64,000 nt of DNA, taken from NCBI RefSeq assembly GCF_035946055.1, contig NZ_CP108364.1, forward strand, positions 3,162,001 through 3,226,000. The letters are read 5' to 3'. The stretch comes from Streptomyces sp. NBC_01341 (GTDB lineage: Bacteria; Actinomycetota; Actinomycetes; Streptomycetales; Streptomycetaceae). Made by a program: the position numbers and the translations under genes. Numbering within the stretch: position 1 is the stretch's first letter; each line of letters begins with the position of its first letter. Shown in pieces: positions 46,673-56,345 of this stretch. The notes beneath the pieces are model-generated. The model saw only the letters and a list, made by a program, of their open reading frames with translations. It was not told where the DNA came from and searched no databases.

Positions 46673-49042
46673 TCAGGCGTGGGCGCGGTTGCCCGTCCCC
46701 GTGCCCTTCAGCGCGTCCAGGGCGTACACGCAGCGGTCCTTGCTGCACGCGTACACGACCCCCGCCTGCGCCACCGGGGAACCGGTGATCTCGCCGCCCG
46801 TGGCCAGCTTCCAGCGGAGCTGGCCGCCGGCCGCGTCCAGGGTGTACAGCACGTGGTCCGCCGAACCGAAGTGGACGCGGCCGTCGGCCACGACCGGGGA
46901 GCCGACGACCTCGCCGCCCGCGGCGAAGCGCCACTTGGGCGTGCCCGTGACCGCGTCCAGCGTGTACAGCGCGCTGCCGCTGCCGACGTGGACGTTTCCT
47001 GCACCGACCAGGACGGGCTCGACGGACTGGCGGGCCTCCGTCGCGATCCGCCACCGGTCCTTGCCGGTCGAGGCGTCCAGGGCGTACACGGTGCCGAGGT
47101 AGTCGGCGAGGTACACCCCGCCGCCGGTGACCGCCGGGCCGGGCGCGAAGGCGGGCGGGGACAGGAAGACGGCCGGCGATTCGAAGTGCCAGCGCACGCG
47201 CCCCGAGGCGCTGTCCACGGCCAGCACCCGGGTGCCCGCCGCGATGTACACGAAACCGTCCGGCGCCGGAGTCACCCGGACCGGCACCCCGCCGCAGGAC
47301 GCGGCGTCGCCCACGGGGTACGACCAGCGCTCCGCGCCGGTGCGCGCGTCCACGGCCCGCAGCCGCGCCTCCTGCCACAGGAACACGGTGCCGTCGTGGA
47401 TGACGGGCCCCGCCTCCGGCGTCTCGAAGTCCGTCTGGGCGCCCCTGGTCTCCCACAGCTTCTCGCCGCTGGAGGCCTCCCACGCCTGCACGCCGCCCCC
47501 ACGCGTGGCGGTCAGGACGGTGCCACGGTCGGCCTTGAGGGAGTACACCCAGGCGTCCGTCCGCAGCCGCCAGCGCTCGGCGCCGGTCGCCGCGTCCAGC
47601 GCGTACAGCGACGGGCCGTCCGAGGCGTGGATCCGGCCGCCGTCGACCGCCATCGACCAGGCCACGTCCCGGGTCTTGAACTGACGCCGCCCGTTGCCCA
47701 CGTCCAGGGCGTGGACCTCGAAGGACGTCACGTACAGCAGGTCACCCACGACGACGGGCGTGCCCCACACGTCGTTCGACATGCGGAAGCGCCACGGCCG
47801 CCAGCGTTCCGGTGCGGTGGCCGCCGCGTCCTGGGCGGGCGCGGGGGCGGGGACCACCGGCGCCGTGGGCGGTGTCGCCGTCTGCCCGCCGGGCGGACGC
47901 ACCCAGCCGGTGGCCGGGTCGGCGTGCGCGGCGGCGGGCCCGCGTACGTCCACGGGGCGCGGGCCGGGCCCGATCGGCACCTGCGCGCCGGTCAGCCGCA
48001 CGGGACCGCCGTCGGGCGCCGGTGCCGGGGCGGGCGCGGTCCGTGGTTCCCCCGCGCTGCCCCACGCCGTCCCGCGGTCGGCCCCGGCCGGCGGCTGCCG
48101 CGGGGGCGGCGGCACGACGACCGGCGCGGGCGGGGCGGCGACGGTGCGGCCACCGCCGCGGCGGCGTTCGATCATCGCGGTCGCCACGGTCGGCAGCCAG
48201 GCCGAGGCGGTCCCGCTGTCGTCACTGCCTGATCCGAAGAGGTGCGGGGCCAGCTGGGCCTGCAGATCGGCCGGGCTGGGCCGCCGGGTCGCGTCCATCT
48301 GCATGCAGGACTCGATGAGCGGACGCAGGTCGTCGGGCAGCCCGTGGGTGTCGGGGCCCTCCCGCAGCAGCATGAACACGGTCTCGACCGGATTCGCCCC
48401 GTGGAAGGGCGCGTGCCCCGTCGCCGCGAAGACGAGGGTGGAGCCCAGCGAGAAGATGTCGCTCGCGCCCGTCACGCTGCGCGAGTCGCGGGCCTGCTCG
48501 GGAGACATGTAGGCGGGGGTGCCCACCGCCACGTTCGTCATGGTCAGCCGGGTGTTGGAGACGCCGGACGCGATGCCGAAGTCGATGACCCGGGGCCCGT
48601 CCTCGACCACGAGCACGTTGGACGGCTTCAGGTCGCGGTGCACCAGCCCGGCCCCGTGGATCGACTGCAGGGCCTCCGCGATGCCCGCGGCCAGCCAGCG
48701 CACGGCCTGCGTCGGCATCGGCCCGCACTCACTCACTATCTCCTCGAGGGAGGGGGCGGGGACGTAGGCGGTCGCCAGCCAGGGCACGGCGGCCCTCGGG
48801 TCGGCGTCGACCACGGCGGCGGTGTAGAAGCCGCTGACCGCGCGGGCGGCCTCCACCTCGCGCGTGAAACGGACCCGGAACAGCTGGTCCTCGGCCAATT
48901 CCGTACGCACGGTCTTGATCGCGACCCGTCGGCCCGACGCCGACCGCGCGAGATAGACCAGCCCCATGCCCCCGGCTCCGAGCCGTCCCAGCACCTCGAA
49001 CGGGCCGATCCGCCGCGGGTCATGCTGCGTCAGCTGTTCCAC
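46673..49042 (-). CDS. afsK: AfsK, Ser/Thr kinase with PQQ-like beta-propeller sensor
   Basis: 789 residues from GTG 49042 ([13 protein letters not shown]), with GGGAGGT upstream. Kinase domain 13-270: glycine loop [14 protein letters not shown], Lys43, HRDLKPSN (135-142), DFG (154-156) and SPEQ (180-183). Thr167 in the activation loop corresponds to Thr168 of S. coelicolor AfsK, the reported autophosphorylation site. A Pro-rich linker (about 305-410) leads to roughly eight PQQ-type beta-propeller blades (420-789; repeated [13 protein letters not shown] units). No transmembrane helix is evident. AfsK phosphorylates AfsR and, in growth control, DivIVA. Its place beside afsR and afsS supports the name. 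Confidence 0.95.
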   Translation of the reverse strand: MEQLTQHDPRRIGPFEVLGRLGAGGMGLVYLARSASGRRVAIKTVRTELAEDQLFRVRFTREVEAARAVSGFYTAAVVDADPRAAVPWLATAYVPAPSLEEIVSECGPMPTQAVRWLAAGIAEALQSIHGAGLVHRDLKPSNVLVVEDGPRVIDFGIASGVSNTRLTMTNVAVGTPAYMSPEQARDSRSVTGASDIFSLGSTLVFAATGHAPFHGANPVETVFMLLREGPDTHGLPDDLRPLIESCMQMDATRRPSPADLQAQLAPHLFGSGSDDSGTASAWLPTVATAMIERRRGGGRTVAAPPAPVVVPPPPRQPPAGADRGTAWGSAGEPRTAPAPAPAPDGGPVRLTGAQVPIGPGPRPVDVRGPAAAHADPATGWVRPPGGQTATPPTAPVVPAPAPAQDAAATAPERWRPWRFRMSNDVWGTPVVVGDLLYVTSFEVHALDVGNGRRQFKTRDVAWSMAVDGGRIHASDGPSLYALDAATGAERWRLRTDAWVYSLKADRGTVLTATRGGGVQAWEASSGEKLWETRGAQTDFETPEAGPVIHDGTVFLWQEARLRAVDARTGAERWSYPVGDAASCGGVPVRVTPAPDGFVYIAAGTRVLAVDSASGRVRWHFESPAVFLSPPAFAPGPAVTGGGVYLADYLGTVYALDASTGKDRWRIATEARQSVEPVLVGAGNVHVGSGSALYTLDAVTGTPKWRFAAGGEVVGSPVVADGRVHFGSADHVLYTLDAAGGQLRWKLATGGEITGSPVAQAGVVYACSKDRCVYALDALKGTGTGNRAHA

Positions 49043-49299
49043 TTGCCTGCCACCTCCCCGTACGGGCCTCAGGAACAGAAGCCCGCGAAAACACGCCCCT
49101 TGCAGCGTCTCACCACTGGACACCACATGGCGGTGCGCACCCTGATTGTTCCTGGCTCGGGGCCCGGTTGCGAACCCGGGGGCGGATCGGGGTGTCCTGT
49201 GGCACTCCACACCTTTCAGGACAGCACCGGGCGGGGCCCCGGGACATGACGCACCGCCGGGCCGTGCCGCCCGCACGTCATGTCACGTCACTTCACGGC

Positions 49300-50100
49300 T
49301 CAGGGCAGCAACTCGGCCGGCTGCAGCACGGCGAACGCGGCGCCCTGGTCGTCCTGCAGCACGGCCATCCGCCCGTACGGGATGTCCATGGGCGGGGCCG
49401 TGATCCGGCCACCGAGGCGCACTGCGGTCTCGGCGGTGCGGACGCAGTCCTTGACGGCGAAGTAGCTGAGGAAATAGCTGGGCAGCATCTCGGGGAACGC
49501 GTCCGTGATGACGGCGCGCCCGCCGATCGCGGTGTCGTCGCCCGGTTCGGTCCCGGCGGGGGACCACATCCGGTACTTCTCCGCCCCTCCCGCGCCGCCG
49601 GAGGGCCCCGGGAGTTCGATGTCGGTGCCCTGGAAGCCCAGGACCTCCTCGTAGAAGGCGTCCACGCGCTCCGGCTGCCGGGTGTACACCTCGGTCCAGC
49701 AGAAGGCCCCCGGCTCGTTCTGCCGCTCGAAGCCGGCGCGGTCGCCCGCCTGCCAGAGGCCGAACACCGCCCCTCCCGGGTCCGCGGCCTGGGCCAGGAC
49801 ACCGGCCCGGCCCGCGCGCACCGGGTCGGTGATGATGCGGCCGCCCGCGTCCCTGACGGCGGCGACGGTGGCGAGGATGTCGTCCGTGGAGAAGTAGACG
49901 CCCCAGGTCGTCGGCATGCGGCCGTCCTTCTTGGCCGCCAGGGCGGCGACGAGCCTTCCCTCGCTGTACGCGTCGGCGAAGGGCATTCCGTCCCCCGCGC
50001 GGAAGGTCCATCCGAAGAGCCCGCCGTAGAAGCGCTTGCCCGCCTCGAGGTCGGAGAGCTGTACGTCCACCCAGCACGGCACCGACGCGAATACGGCCAT
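49300..50100 (-). CDS. Two-domain VOC (glyoxalase/dioxygenase-fold) protein
   Basis: 266 residues from ATG 50100, with GGAAGGAT upstream. Two vicinal-oxygen-chelate modules: the first has VPCWVDVQLSDLEAGKRFYGGLFGWTF and ends at AVFGLWQAGDR; the second has EVYTRQPERVDAFYEEVLGF and finishes GAAFAVLQPAELLP. Family members are often annotated as hydroxylase or glyoxalase-like, but the substrate is unknown. It is divergent from the TetR regulator at 50528. Confidence 0.88.
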   Translation of the reverse strand: MAVFASVPCWVDVQLSDLEAGKRFYGGLFGWTFRAGDGMPFADAYSEGRLVAALAAKKDGRMPTTWGVYFSTDDILATVAAVRDAGGRIITDPVRAGRAGVLAQAADPGGAVFGLWQAGDRAGFERQNEPGAFCWTEVYTRQPERVDAFYEEVLGFQGTDIELPGPSGGAGGAEKYRMWSPAGTEPGDDTAIGGRAVITDAFPEMLPSYFLSYFAVKDCVRTAETAVRLGGRITAPPMDIPYGRMAVLQDDQGAAFAVLQPAELLP

Positions 50101-50527
50101 GGCCCGGATCCTTCCGTCGCAGAATGTCGCTGAGGAGTCGCAGGTGTCCCGGTCGGGGTGGGGACGGCCGGGGGTCCCGGCGCACCTCACGCGGGCAGCG
50201 GTGATCCCCGTCACACTCAACGTAACGTCGCGTGCTGCGCGGCGCGCCCCGAGCAGGCCGAATGGAATCTTTGTCCGACTCGTGAAGCTTCTCCCCGGCG
50301 GGTGGACACGCGTTGTCCACCGAAGTTATCCACAGCCTGTTGATAACAACATCGCACCGGAGCGCCCTCCGGCGCGAAAAGAAGCGCAATTCAATTACCC
50401 GTCGCACCGGCGCGAAAAGCGCTCCGGCGCCTTGCGGAATTACGCCGTTCACCCCGTGCGCACTGGCCCGTTCCCCATTTGCAGTCGGCCAGATCGCGCT
50501 CGGATCACCCCTCGGTAAGCTGACGGC
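50101..50527. other. Divergent intergenic region with clustered DnaA-box-like sequences
   Basis: 427 bp between the VOC gene and a TetR gene. The first part is GC-rich; 50300-50400 is AT-richer. The main feature is four DnaA-box-like 9-mers within 46 bp (see the separate entry). Further on, GCGCCTTCCGG-like GC runs alternate with AT patches (TTCAATTACC). No gene was seen. Confidence 0.5.
50301..50346. repeat. Cluster of four DnaA-box-like 9-mers
   Basis: GTGTCCACC (minus, 50301-50309), TTGTCCACC (plus, 50313-50321), TTATCCACA (plus, 50326-50334, the E. coli consensus) and TTATCAACA (minus, 50338-50346). The first two face each other as GGTGGACA-N5-TGTCCACC. Streptomyces DnaA favours TTGTCCACA. 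Clusters outside oriC can titrate DnaA or regulate neighbouring genes; the function here is unproven. Confidence 0.55.
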
Positions 50528-51175
50528 ATGACAGGACAAGTGCGCACCGTCGACGGCCGCGTGGCTGGTCGGCGAGGTCAGGAGACGCGGCAGAAGCTGC
50601 TCGACTGCCTCAGCGAGATGCTCAGCTCCTCGCCGTACCGGGACGTCAAAGTCATCGACGTGGCCCGTAAGGCGGGGACTTCACCCGCGACTTTCTACCA
50701 GTATTTCCCCGATGTCGAGGGCGCCGTTCTCGAAATCGCCGAGGAAATGGCCAAGGAAGGTGCCGGGCTGACCGAACTGGTCGGCGGCCGCTCCTGGGTC
50801 GGCAAGGCCGGCTGGCAGACCTCCGAAGAACTCGTCGACGGATTCCTCGACTTCTGGCGCCGCCACGACGCGATCCTGCGGGTCGTCGACCTCGGCGCGG
50901 CCGAGGGAGACAAGCGGTTCTACAAGATCCGCATGAAGGTCCTCAACTCGGTCACCGGCTCTCTGGCCGACGCGGTCAAGGAACTGCAGGGCAAGGGCAG
51001 GGTGGACAAGGACGTCAGTCCCGCGGCGGTCGCGGGTTCCCTGGTCGTCATGCTCGCGGGGGCCGCCTCGCACCAGAAGGGCTTCACCACCTGGGGCGTG
51101 AAGCAGGCGGAACTCCGTTCCAACCTCGCCCTGTTGGTCCACCTGGGTATCACCGGCAAGAAGCCGGCCAGGTAG
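50528..51175 (+). CDS. TetR-family transcriptional regulator
   Basis: 215 residues. N-terminal helix-turn-helix: RRGQETRQKLLDCLSEML, then YRDVKVIDVARKAGTSPATFYQYFPDVEGAVLEIA, with a Y-x-Y-F recognition helix. The C-terminal ligand-binding domain ends SNLALLVHLGITGKKPAR. The conserved afsK-side location in Streptomyces makes it a stable core gene. The ligand and targets are unknown; the divergent VOC gene is the obvious first candidate. It ends at a strong terminator. Confidence 0.93.
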   Translation: MTGQVRTVDGRVAGRRGQETRQKLLDCLSEMLSSSPYRDVKVIDVARKAGTSPATFYQYFPDVEGAVLEIAEEMAKEGAGLTELVGGRSWVGKAGWQTSEELVDGFLDFWRRHDAILRVVDLGAAEGDKRFYKIRMKVLNSVTGSLADAVKELQGKGRVDKDVSPAAVAGSLVVMLAGAASHQKGFTTWGVKQAELRSNLALLVHLGITGKKPAR

Positions 51176-51243
51176 GCGCCGGGCAGGACTCCCCCTCCTC
51201 ACACCGGGAACCGCACCTCCTCGCGGCTCCCCCTGTCCTGTCG

Positions 51244-51281
51244 CGCCGAAGGCGGACCACGCGGGTGGTCCGCCTTCGGCG
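51244..51281 (+). terminator. Strong terminator after the TetR gene
   Basis: A perfect 17-bp stem (CGCCGAAGGCGGACCAC at 51244-51260 with its complement at 51265-51281), a GCGG loop, and TTT following. It lies 69 bp past the TetR stop and 42 bp before the PNPOx-like gene. Confidence 0.9.
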
Positions 51282-51322
51282 TTTCCGCGCCCGAACAGGT
51301 GCGGGGGCGATGGAATGGTGTC

Positions 51323-51988
51323 ATGAGCGATGCACAGCAGACCTTCCGCGAACTGCTCCGCGCACAGCGCGTCTGGGACGTGCCCCTCCCCCGGTTCGAC
51401 CCGTCCACCGCGCCCGCCGGCCCCCTCGCCCTCTTCCACGACTGGTTCGCCGAGGCGGTGGCCGCCGGGCAGACCGAACCGCACACCATGACCCTGGCCA
51501 CGGCGGACGCCGGGGGCCGCCCCGATGTGCGCACCCTGATGCTGCACGACGCGGACGGACAGGGCTGGCACTTCGCCACGCACTCCACCAGCGCGAAAGG
51601 GCGCCAGCTCGCCGCCCGCCCCTACGCCGCCCTCGGCTTCTACTGGCCCGCCCAGGGCCGCCAGGTGCGGGTGCGCGGGACGGTCGTCGCCGCGGGCAGG
51701 GAGGAGAGCCGGGCGGATCTGCGGGCCCGGTCGGCCGGCGCGCTGGCCTCCGCGCTGACCGGCTCACAGAGCGAGGTGCTGCCCTCCCACGACGACCTCG
51801 TGCGGGCCTCGGAGGCCGCCTGGGAGCGCGCGCGGGCGGAGCCGGACACCGAGGCGGGCACCTGGACGCTGTACGTGGTCGAGCCGGAGGAGGTGGAGTT
51901 CTTCCAGGGGGACGCGTGGCGGCGGCACGTGCGGCTGCGCTACCGCCGGGAGGGCGAGGACTGGACCCGCGAGCTTCTCTGGCCGTGA
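51323..51988 (+). CDS. Pyridoxamine 5'-phosphate oxidase-family protein
   Basis: 221 residues from ATG 51323 (MSDAQQTFRE). FMN-binding split-barrel: DAGGRPDVRTLMLHDADGQGWHFATHSTSAKGRQL and FYWPAQGRQVRVRG align with PdxH FMN and phosphate contacts. The C-terminal EVEFFQGDAWRRHVRLRYRR matches the PNPOx dimerisation domain (W-Q-x-x-x-x-R-L-H-x-R in PdxH), with His replacing part of the motif. It could be a true PdxH or a flavin reductase-like paralogue. The start has a weak GGAATG site. It stands alone behind its own terminator-insulated promoter. Confidence 0.8.
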   Translation: MSDAQQTFRELLRAQRVWDVPLPRFDPSTAPAGPLALFHDWFAEAVAAGQTEPHTMTLATADAGGRPDVRTLMLHDADGQGWHFATHSTSAKGRQLAARPYAALGFYWPAQGRQVRVRGTVVAAGREESRADLRARSAGALASALTGSQSEVLPSHDDLVRASEAAWERARAEPDTEAGTWTLYVVEPEEVEFFQGDAWRRHVRLRYRREGEDWTRELLWP

Positions 51989-52080
51989 GCCGTGCGGACC
52001 CGGGCCCCCGCACCGGTCCGGTTCGTCCGGGAAAGGAGCATTATGGGATGCAGGTGGCAGGCGAGCCGCTGGAGGCACCC

Positions 52081-52992
52081 ATGGCACGATCCCGTTCCCG
52101 CTACGCCCCGGACCGAGGGCTGACCACCCGCATGGTGAGCACGATGTTCTTCATCGGGCTGCTGTACGTCGTGCTCGTGGGCGTGCTCCTCGCCGTCCTG
52201 CGGGGCGCCTGGCCGATCGTCCTGATCGTCGCGGGCGGCCTCTTCGTCGCCCAGTTCTGGTTCAGCGACCGCATCGCGGCCTACGGGATGGGCGCCCGGG
52301 AGGTCACCCCGCAGGAAGCGCCGGAGCTGCACGGTGCGATCGACCGGATCTGCGCCCTGGCCGACATGCCCAAACCCCGGGTCGCGGTCGCGCGGAGCGA
52401 CGTGCCGAACGCCTTCGCGACCGGCCGCAGCGAGAGATCGGCCCTCGTCTGCGCCACGACCGGGCTCCTGCGCAGACTGGAGCCCGAGGAACTCGAAGGC
52501 GTCCTGGCCCACGAGATGTCGCACGTCGCGCACCGGGACGTGGCCGTGATGACCATCGCCTCGTTCCTCGGGGTCCTCGCCGGGGTCGTGACGCGGGTCG
52601 CCCTGTGGGGCGGACTCGCCCGCAACAGCAGGGGAAACGATCCTGCGGGGATCATCATCATGCTCATCCCGCTGATCAGCGCAGTCGTCTACGCCCTGAG
52701 CTTCCTGCTGACGCGGCTGCTGTCCCGCTACCGCGAGCTCTCCGCGGACCGCACGGCCGCCCTGCTCACCGGCCGCCCCTCGGCCCTCGCCTCCGCCCTG
52801 ACCAAGGTGAGTGGCCAGATGGCCCGGATCCCCACGGAGGACCTGCGGAAGGCCGAGCCGTACAACGCCTTCTACTTCGTGCCCGCCTTCGCCGCCAAGG
52901 AGAGCCTGAGCCGGCTGCTCTCCTCCCACCCGACCCTCGAACAGCGTCTGGACCAGCTGGCCCGCATCTCCGCCGACCTGTCCCGCCCGTGA
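52081..52992 (+). CDS. htpX: HtpX-type membrane zinc metalloprotease (M48)
   Basis: 303 residues from ATG 52081, chosen for GGAGG 5 nt upstream; an ATG at 52048 in frame is the alternative. Two N-terminal transmembrane helices (MFFIGLLYVVLVGVLLAVL and PIVLIVAGGLFVAQFWF) come first. Then the zinc motif HEMSH (144-148), two more hydrophobic stretches and the third ligand region YRELSADR. HtpX degrades misfolded membrane proteins under envelope stress. The next gene encodes PspAB, 9 bp on, so the pair is an operon. Confidence 0.92.
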   Translation: MARSRSRYAPDRGLTTRMVSTMFFIGLLYVVLVGVLLAVLRGAWPIVLIVAGGLFVAQFWFSDRIAAYGMGAREVTPQEAPELHGAIDRICALADMPKPRVAVARSDVPNAFATGRSERSALVCATTGLLRRLEPEELEGVLAHEMSHVAHRDVAVMTIASFLGVLAGVVTRVALWGGLARNSRGNDPAGIIIMLIPLISAVVYALSFLLTRLLSRYRELSADRTAALLTGRPSALASALTKVSGQMARIPTEDLRKAEPYNAFYFVPAFAAKESLSRLLSSHPTLEQRLDQLARISADLSRP

Positions 52993-53001
52993 GGAGTTCC
53001 C

Positions 53002-53586
53002 GTGGGCCTGCTCGACAGCATCCTGGGGCGCAGCAAGCCCGTGCGCCCCGATCTCGACCAGCTCTTCGCCGTGCCCTCCGCGGCGCTCACCCTCCGGGCG
53101 GGAACGGGTTTCGCGCCCACCGGAGTCGGTTCGGTGTGTTTCGCCGGGGTGGAGGGCAGCGCGTTCGCCCGCGTCCGGCAGGACGTTCTGGACCTGCTGG
53201 ACGCGGACACCGGGCGCGGCGGGGCCCCGGTGGAGTTCAGCCGGGACGCCTACGGCTACACCTGGCTGCGGGCCCGCCGGGCCCCCGACGACACGGCGGC
53301 GCTGGTGAACGACCTGCACGCGGTCAACAGCCTTCTCCAGGAAGGTGGTTTCGGGCCGCAACTGCTCTGCTCGCTGATCGGTTTCCGCGATCCGGAGGGG
53401 CGCTCGCTCGCACTGGTCTACCTCTACAAGCGGGGCACCTTCTACCCGTTCGCCCCCGCGCCGGACGGCGGCGAGAAGCGCGACGGCCAACTGGAGCTGC
53501 AGGTGAGGGCCGTGCTCGGCGACGACCTCCGGGTGGAGGCCGACCTCGCGCGCTGGTTCCCCGTCTGGGGTGCCCCCGGCCTCTGA
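53002..53586 (+). CDS. pspAB: PspA-associated protein PspAB
   Basis: 194 residues from GTG 53002, with GAGGAG 6 nt upstream and 9 bp after htpX. It starts GLLDSILGRSKPVRPDLDQLFAVPSAA and contains AYGYTWLRARRAPDDTAALVNDLHAVNSLLQ and LVYLYKRGTFYPFAP, matching the soluble PspAB family found next to htpX in actinobacteria. It is thought to serve the phage-shock-type membrane stress response together with PspA and HtpX. No pspA gene is present in this window. Confidence 0.9.
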   Translation: MGLLDSILGRSKPVRPDLDQLFAVPSAALTLRAGTGFAPTGVGSVCFAGVEGSAFARVRQDVLDLLDADTGRGGAPVEFSRDAYGYTWLRARRAPDDTAALVNDLHAVNSLLQEGGFGPQLLCSLIGFRDPEGRSLALVYLYKRGTFYPFAPAPDGGEKRDGQLELQVRAVLGDDLRVEADLARWFPVWGAPGL

Positions 53587-53690
53587 ACGGGCCGCGACAG
53601 GAGGCACATTGCCCACCTGTGATCATTTCGCAACCGATTCCCGCCCACAGCCGGAACCCATCATGTCCATGTCCGATTACGCTCCGAACC

Positions 53691-54875
53691 ATGCCAGACA
53701 GCACATCCACCCCCCGCGACGCCCAGCCCGCCCCCATCGACCGCACCGACGGCCGGCCGGTCTACGTGATCGGCGGCGGCCCCGGCGGCCTCGCCGCGGC
53801 CGCGACCCTGCGGGAACAGGGCGTACGGGCGGTGGTTCTGGAGAAGTCGGCCCACGTCGGCGCCTCCTGGCGCCGCCACTACGACCGGCTGCACCTGCAC
53901 ACGATCCGCCGCTGGTCGGCACTTCCGGGACTGGCGATGCCACGGCGGTTCGGCCGCTGGGTGTCGCGCGACGACATGGTGCGCTACCTGGAGAAGTACG
54001 CCGCGCACCACGAGCTGGAGGTCGTGACCGGCGTCGAGGTCTCACGGATCGACCGGACCACGGACGGCACCGGGTGGCAGCTGAGCGCGACCGGCGGCCG
54101 CGTGCTGACCGGCCGCGCGGTCGTCGTGGCCACCGGCTTCAACCACACCCCGCGCGTGCCCGCCTGGCCCGGCCGTGAGGACTTCACCGGCGAGCTGGCG
54201 CACGCCTCGCACTACCGTGACCCGGCGCCGTACGCGGGCCGGGACGTCCTCGTCGTCGGCATCGGCAACACCGGGGCGGAGATCGCCGTCGACCTGGTCG
54301 AGGGGGGCGCGGCCCGGGTGCGGATCGCGGTCCGCACGGCCCCGCACATCGTGCGCCGCTCCACGGCCGGCTGGCCCGCGCAGGCGACCGCCGTCCTGGT
54401 CCGCAGACTGCCGGTCCGGCTGGTCGACCGGGCCGGGCGCCTCATGACCCGTGTCTCCGTGCCCGACCTGGCCGCGCAGGGTCTGCCCCGTCCGGACACG
54501 GGGCTGTACTCCCGGGTCAAGGAGGGCGCGATCCCGGTCCAGGACGTCGGTCTGATCGACGCGGTGAAGCGCGGCACGGTGGTGCCCGTCGCGGCCGTCG
54601 CGTCGTTCGACGGGGACGCCGTGGTGCTGGCGGACGGCAGCCGGATCACCCCGGACGCGGTGATCGCGGCGACCGGCTACGACCGCGCCCTGGAGGGCAT
54701 GGTCGGGCACCTGGGCGTGCTGGACTCCCGGGGCCGCCCCGTGGTCCACGGTGCCCGCACCCCGGAGGGGGCACCGGGCCTCTACTTCACCGGATTCACC
54801 AACCCGATCAGCGGCATGCTCCGCGAGATAGCCCGCGACGCACGGAAGATAGCCGCGCGCCTGGCGAAGCACTGA
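53691..54875 (+). CDS. Flavin-containing monooxygenase-type oxidoreductase
   Basis: 394 residues from ATG 53691 (MPDSTSTPRD). FAD motif VYVIGGGPGGLAAAATLREQG at about 23-43, then HVGASWRRHYDRLHLHTIRRW, which matches the FMO/BVMO-family W-R-x-x-Y-x-x-L-x-L-x-x-P segment. A second Rossmann motif, VLVVGIGNTGAEIAVDLVEGG, binds NADPH, and IAATGY is near the C-terminus. It may be an FMO, Baeyer-Villiger or YUC/indole-type enzyme; the substrate is unknown. A weak stem (54875-54908) lies between its stop and the convergent MFS gene. Confidence 0.88.
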   Translation: MPDSTSTPRDAQPAPIDRTDGRPVYVIGGGPGGLAAAATLREQGVRAVVLEKSAHVGASWRRHYDRLHLHTIRRWSALPGLAMPRRFGRWVSRDDMVRYLEKYAAHHELEVVTGVEVSRIDRTTDGTGWQLSATGGRVLTGRAVVVATGFNHTPRVPAWPGREDFTGELAHASHYRDPAPYAGRDVLVVGIGNTGAEIAVDLVEGGAARVRIAVRTAPHIVRRSTAGWPAQATAVLVRRLPVRLVDRAGRLMTRVSVPDLAAQGLPRPDTGLYSRVKEGAIPVQDVGLIDAVKRGTVVPVAAVASFDGDAVVLADGSRITPDAVIAATGYDRALEGMVGHLGVLDSRGRPVVHGARTPEGAPGLYFTGFTNPISGMLREIARDARKIAARLAKH

Positions 54876-54931
54876 ACCCGGTACGCGGGATCGAGGAAGG
54901 TCCGGGTTGAGCGGCGGTGTACCCCGACCGG

Positions 54932-56278
54932 TCACTGCCTGGGCCCGGCCGGGCCGGGACGGGTCAGTGGGCGGTCCGCCGGTTCGCCGCGCCGCCGGAC
55001 CATCAGCGCCATCAGCGCGGCCGTCGCGCACAGCGCTCCCGAGGCGTACCACACCACGTCGTACGAACCCGTCACATCGCGTGCCACGCCTCCGAGGAAG
55101 GCCACCAGGGCCGCCCCCACCTGGTGCGAGGCCAGCACCCAGCCGAAGACGATCGCGCTGTCCTCGCCGTACTGCTCGCGGCACAGGGCCAGCGTCGGCG
55201 GCACCGTGGCCACCCAGTCCAGGCCGTAGAAGACGATGAAGAAGACCATCGGCGGGTGCACCGCAGGAGCCATCAGCATCGGCAGGAACAGCAGCGAGAC
55301 ACCGCGCAGCGCGTAGTAGACGGCCAGCAGGCGCCGGGCGTCGAAGCGGTCCGTGAGCCAGCCGCTGAGGACCGTGCCGATGACGTCGAAGACGCCGATG
55401 ACGGCCAGCAGTGAGGCCGCTGCGGTGATCGCCATGCCGTGGTCGTGGGCCGAGGGCACGAAGTGGGTGCGGATCAGACCGTTCGTGGAAGCGCCGCAGA
55501 TCGCGAACGACCCGGCCAGCAGCCAGAAGGGGCCCGTGCGGGCCGCGTCCAGCAGGACGCGTACGGTGCGCGTCGCGGCGCCGGTCGCGGGGGCCGGCTT
55601 CTCCACGAACGAGCCGCCGTACGGGGCGAGGCCGACGTCGGCGGGGTGGTCACGCATCAGGAACCAGACGAACGGCACGACGACGACCGCGGCGAGGGCC
55701 ACCGTCACCGAGGCCGGGCGCCAGCCGTGTTCCTCCACGATCCAGGCGCACAGCGGGAGGAAGACCAGCTGGCCGGACGCCCCCGCGGCCGTCAGGATGC
55801 CCGTGACCAGCCCCCGACGGGCGACGAACCAGCGGTTGGTGACGGTCGCCGAGAAGGCCAGCGCCATCGATCCCGTGCCCAGGCCGACGAGCAGGCCCCA
55901 GTAGAGCATCAGTTGCCAGGACGCTGTCATCCAGACACTGGCCAGGGCCCCGGCCGCGACCGCGCTCAGCGCGACGACCACGACCTTGCGGATACCGAAC
56001 CGGTCCATGAGCGCGGCGGCGAACGGCGCGGTCAGCCCGTACAGCGCCATGTCGATGGAGACCGCGAGACCGATCTCGCCCCGCGACCAGCCGAACTCGG
56101 TGTGGAGGGGGTCGATGAGCAGCCCGGGGAGGGAGTTGAAGGCCGCGCCGCCGATGATCGTCACGAAGGTGACGGCCGCGACGATCCACGCCCGGTGGAC
56201 ACGCCGCCGGCCGGGGAGCCCGTGCGGGGTGCCGGCGGCGGCCGCGCTGTCGGTTGTCTGAGTCACGCGGCCCAGCAT
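54932..56278 (-). CDS. MFS transporter
   Basis: 448 residues from ATG 56278; a GTG at 56266 (VTQTTDSAAA) is an equally fair choice. Twelve hydrophobic segments in two halves, with AALMDRFGIRK and WLTDRFDARR as the conserved loop-2/3 and 8/9 G-x-x-x-D-R-x-G/x-R signatures, and GLVTGILTAAGASGQLVFLPL in the fifth helix region. It fits the oxalate:formate/monocarboxylate-type MFS group. The substrate is not predictable. No regulator sits beside it. Confidence 0.9.
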   Translation of the reverse strand: MLGRVTQTTDSAAAAGTPHGLPGRRRVHRAWIVAAVTFVTIIGGAAFNSLPGLLIDPLHTEFGWSRGEIGLAVSIDMALYGLTAPFAAALMDRFGIRKVVVVALSAVAAGALASVWMTASWQLMLYWGLLVGLGTGSMALAFSATVTNRWFVARRGLVTGILTAAGASGQLVFLPLCAWIVEEHGWRPASVTVALAAVVVVPFVWFLMRDHPADVGLAPYGGSFVEKPAPATGAATRTVRVLLDAARTGPFWLLAGSFAICGASTNGLIRTHFVPSAHDHGMAITAAASLLAVIGVFDVIGTVLSGWLTDRFDARRLLAVYYALRGVSLLFLPMLMAPAVHPPMVFFIVFYGLDWVATVPPTLALCREQYGEDSAIVFGWVLASHQVGAALVAFLGGVARDVTGSYDVVWYASGALCATAALMALMVRRRGEPADRPLTRPGPAGPRQ

Positions 56279-56345
56279 CGGGCCCGGTGCGCCACGCCGA
56301 CGAGTGGCCGGACAGACACCCATCGCAGGGATCGGGCCAACGGGA

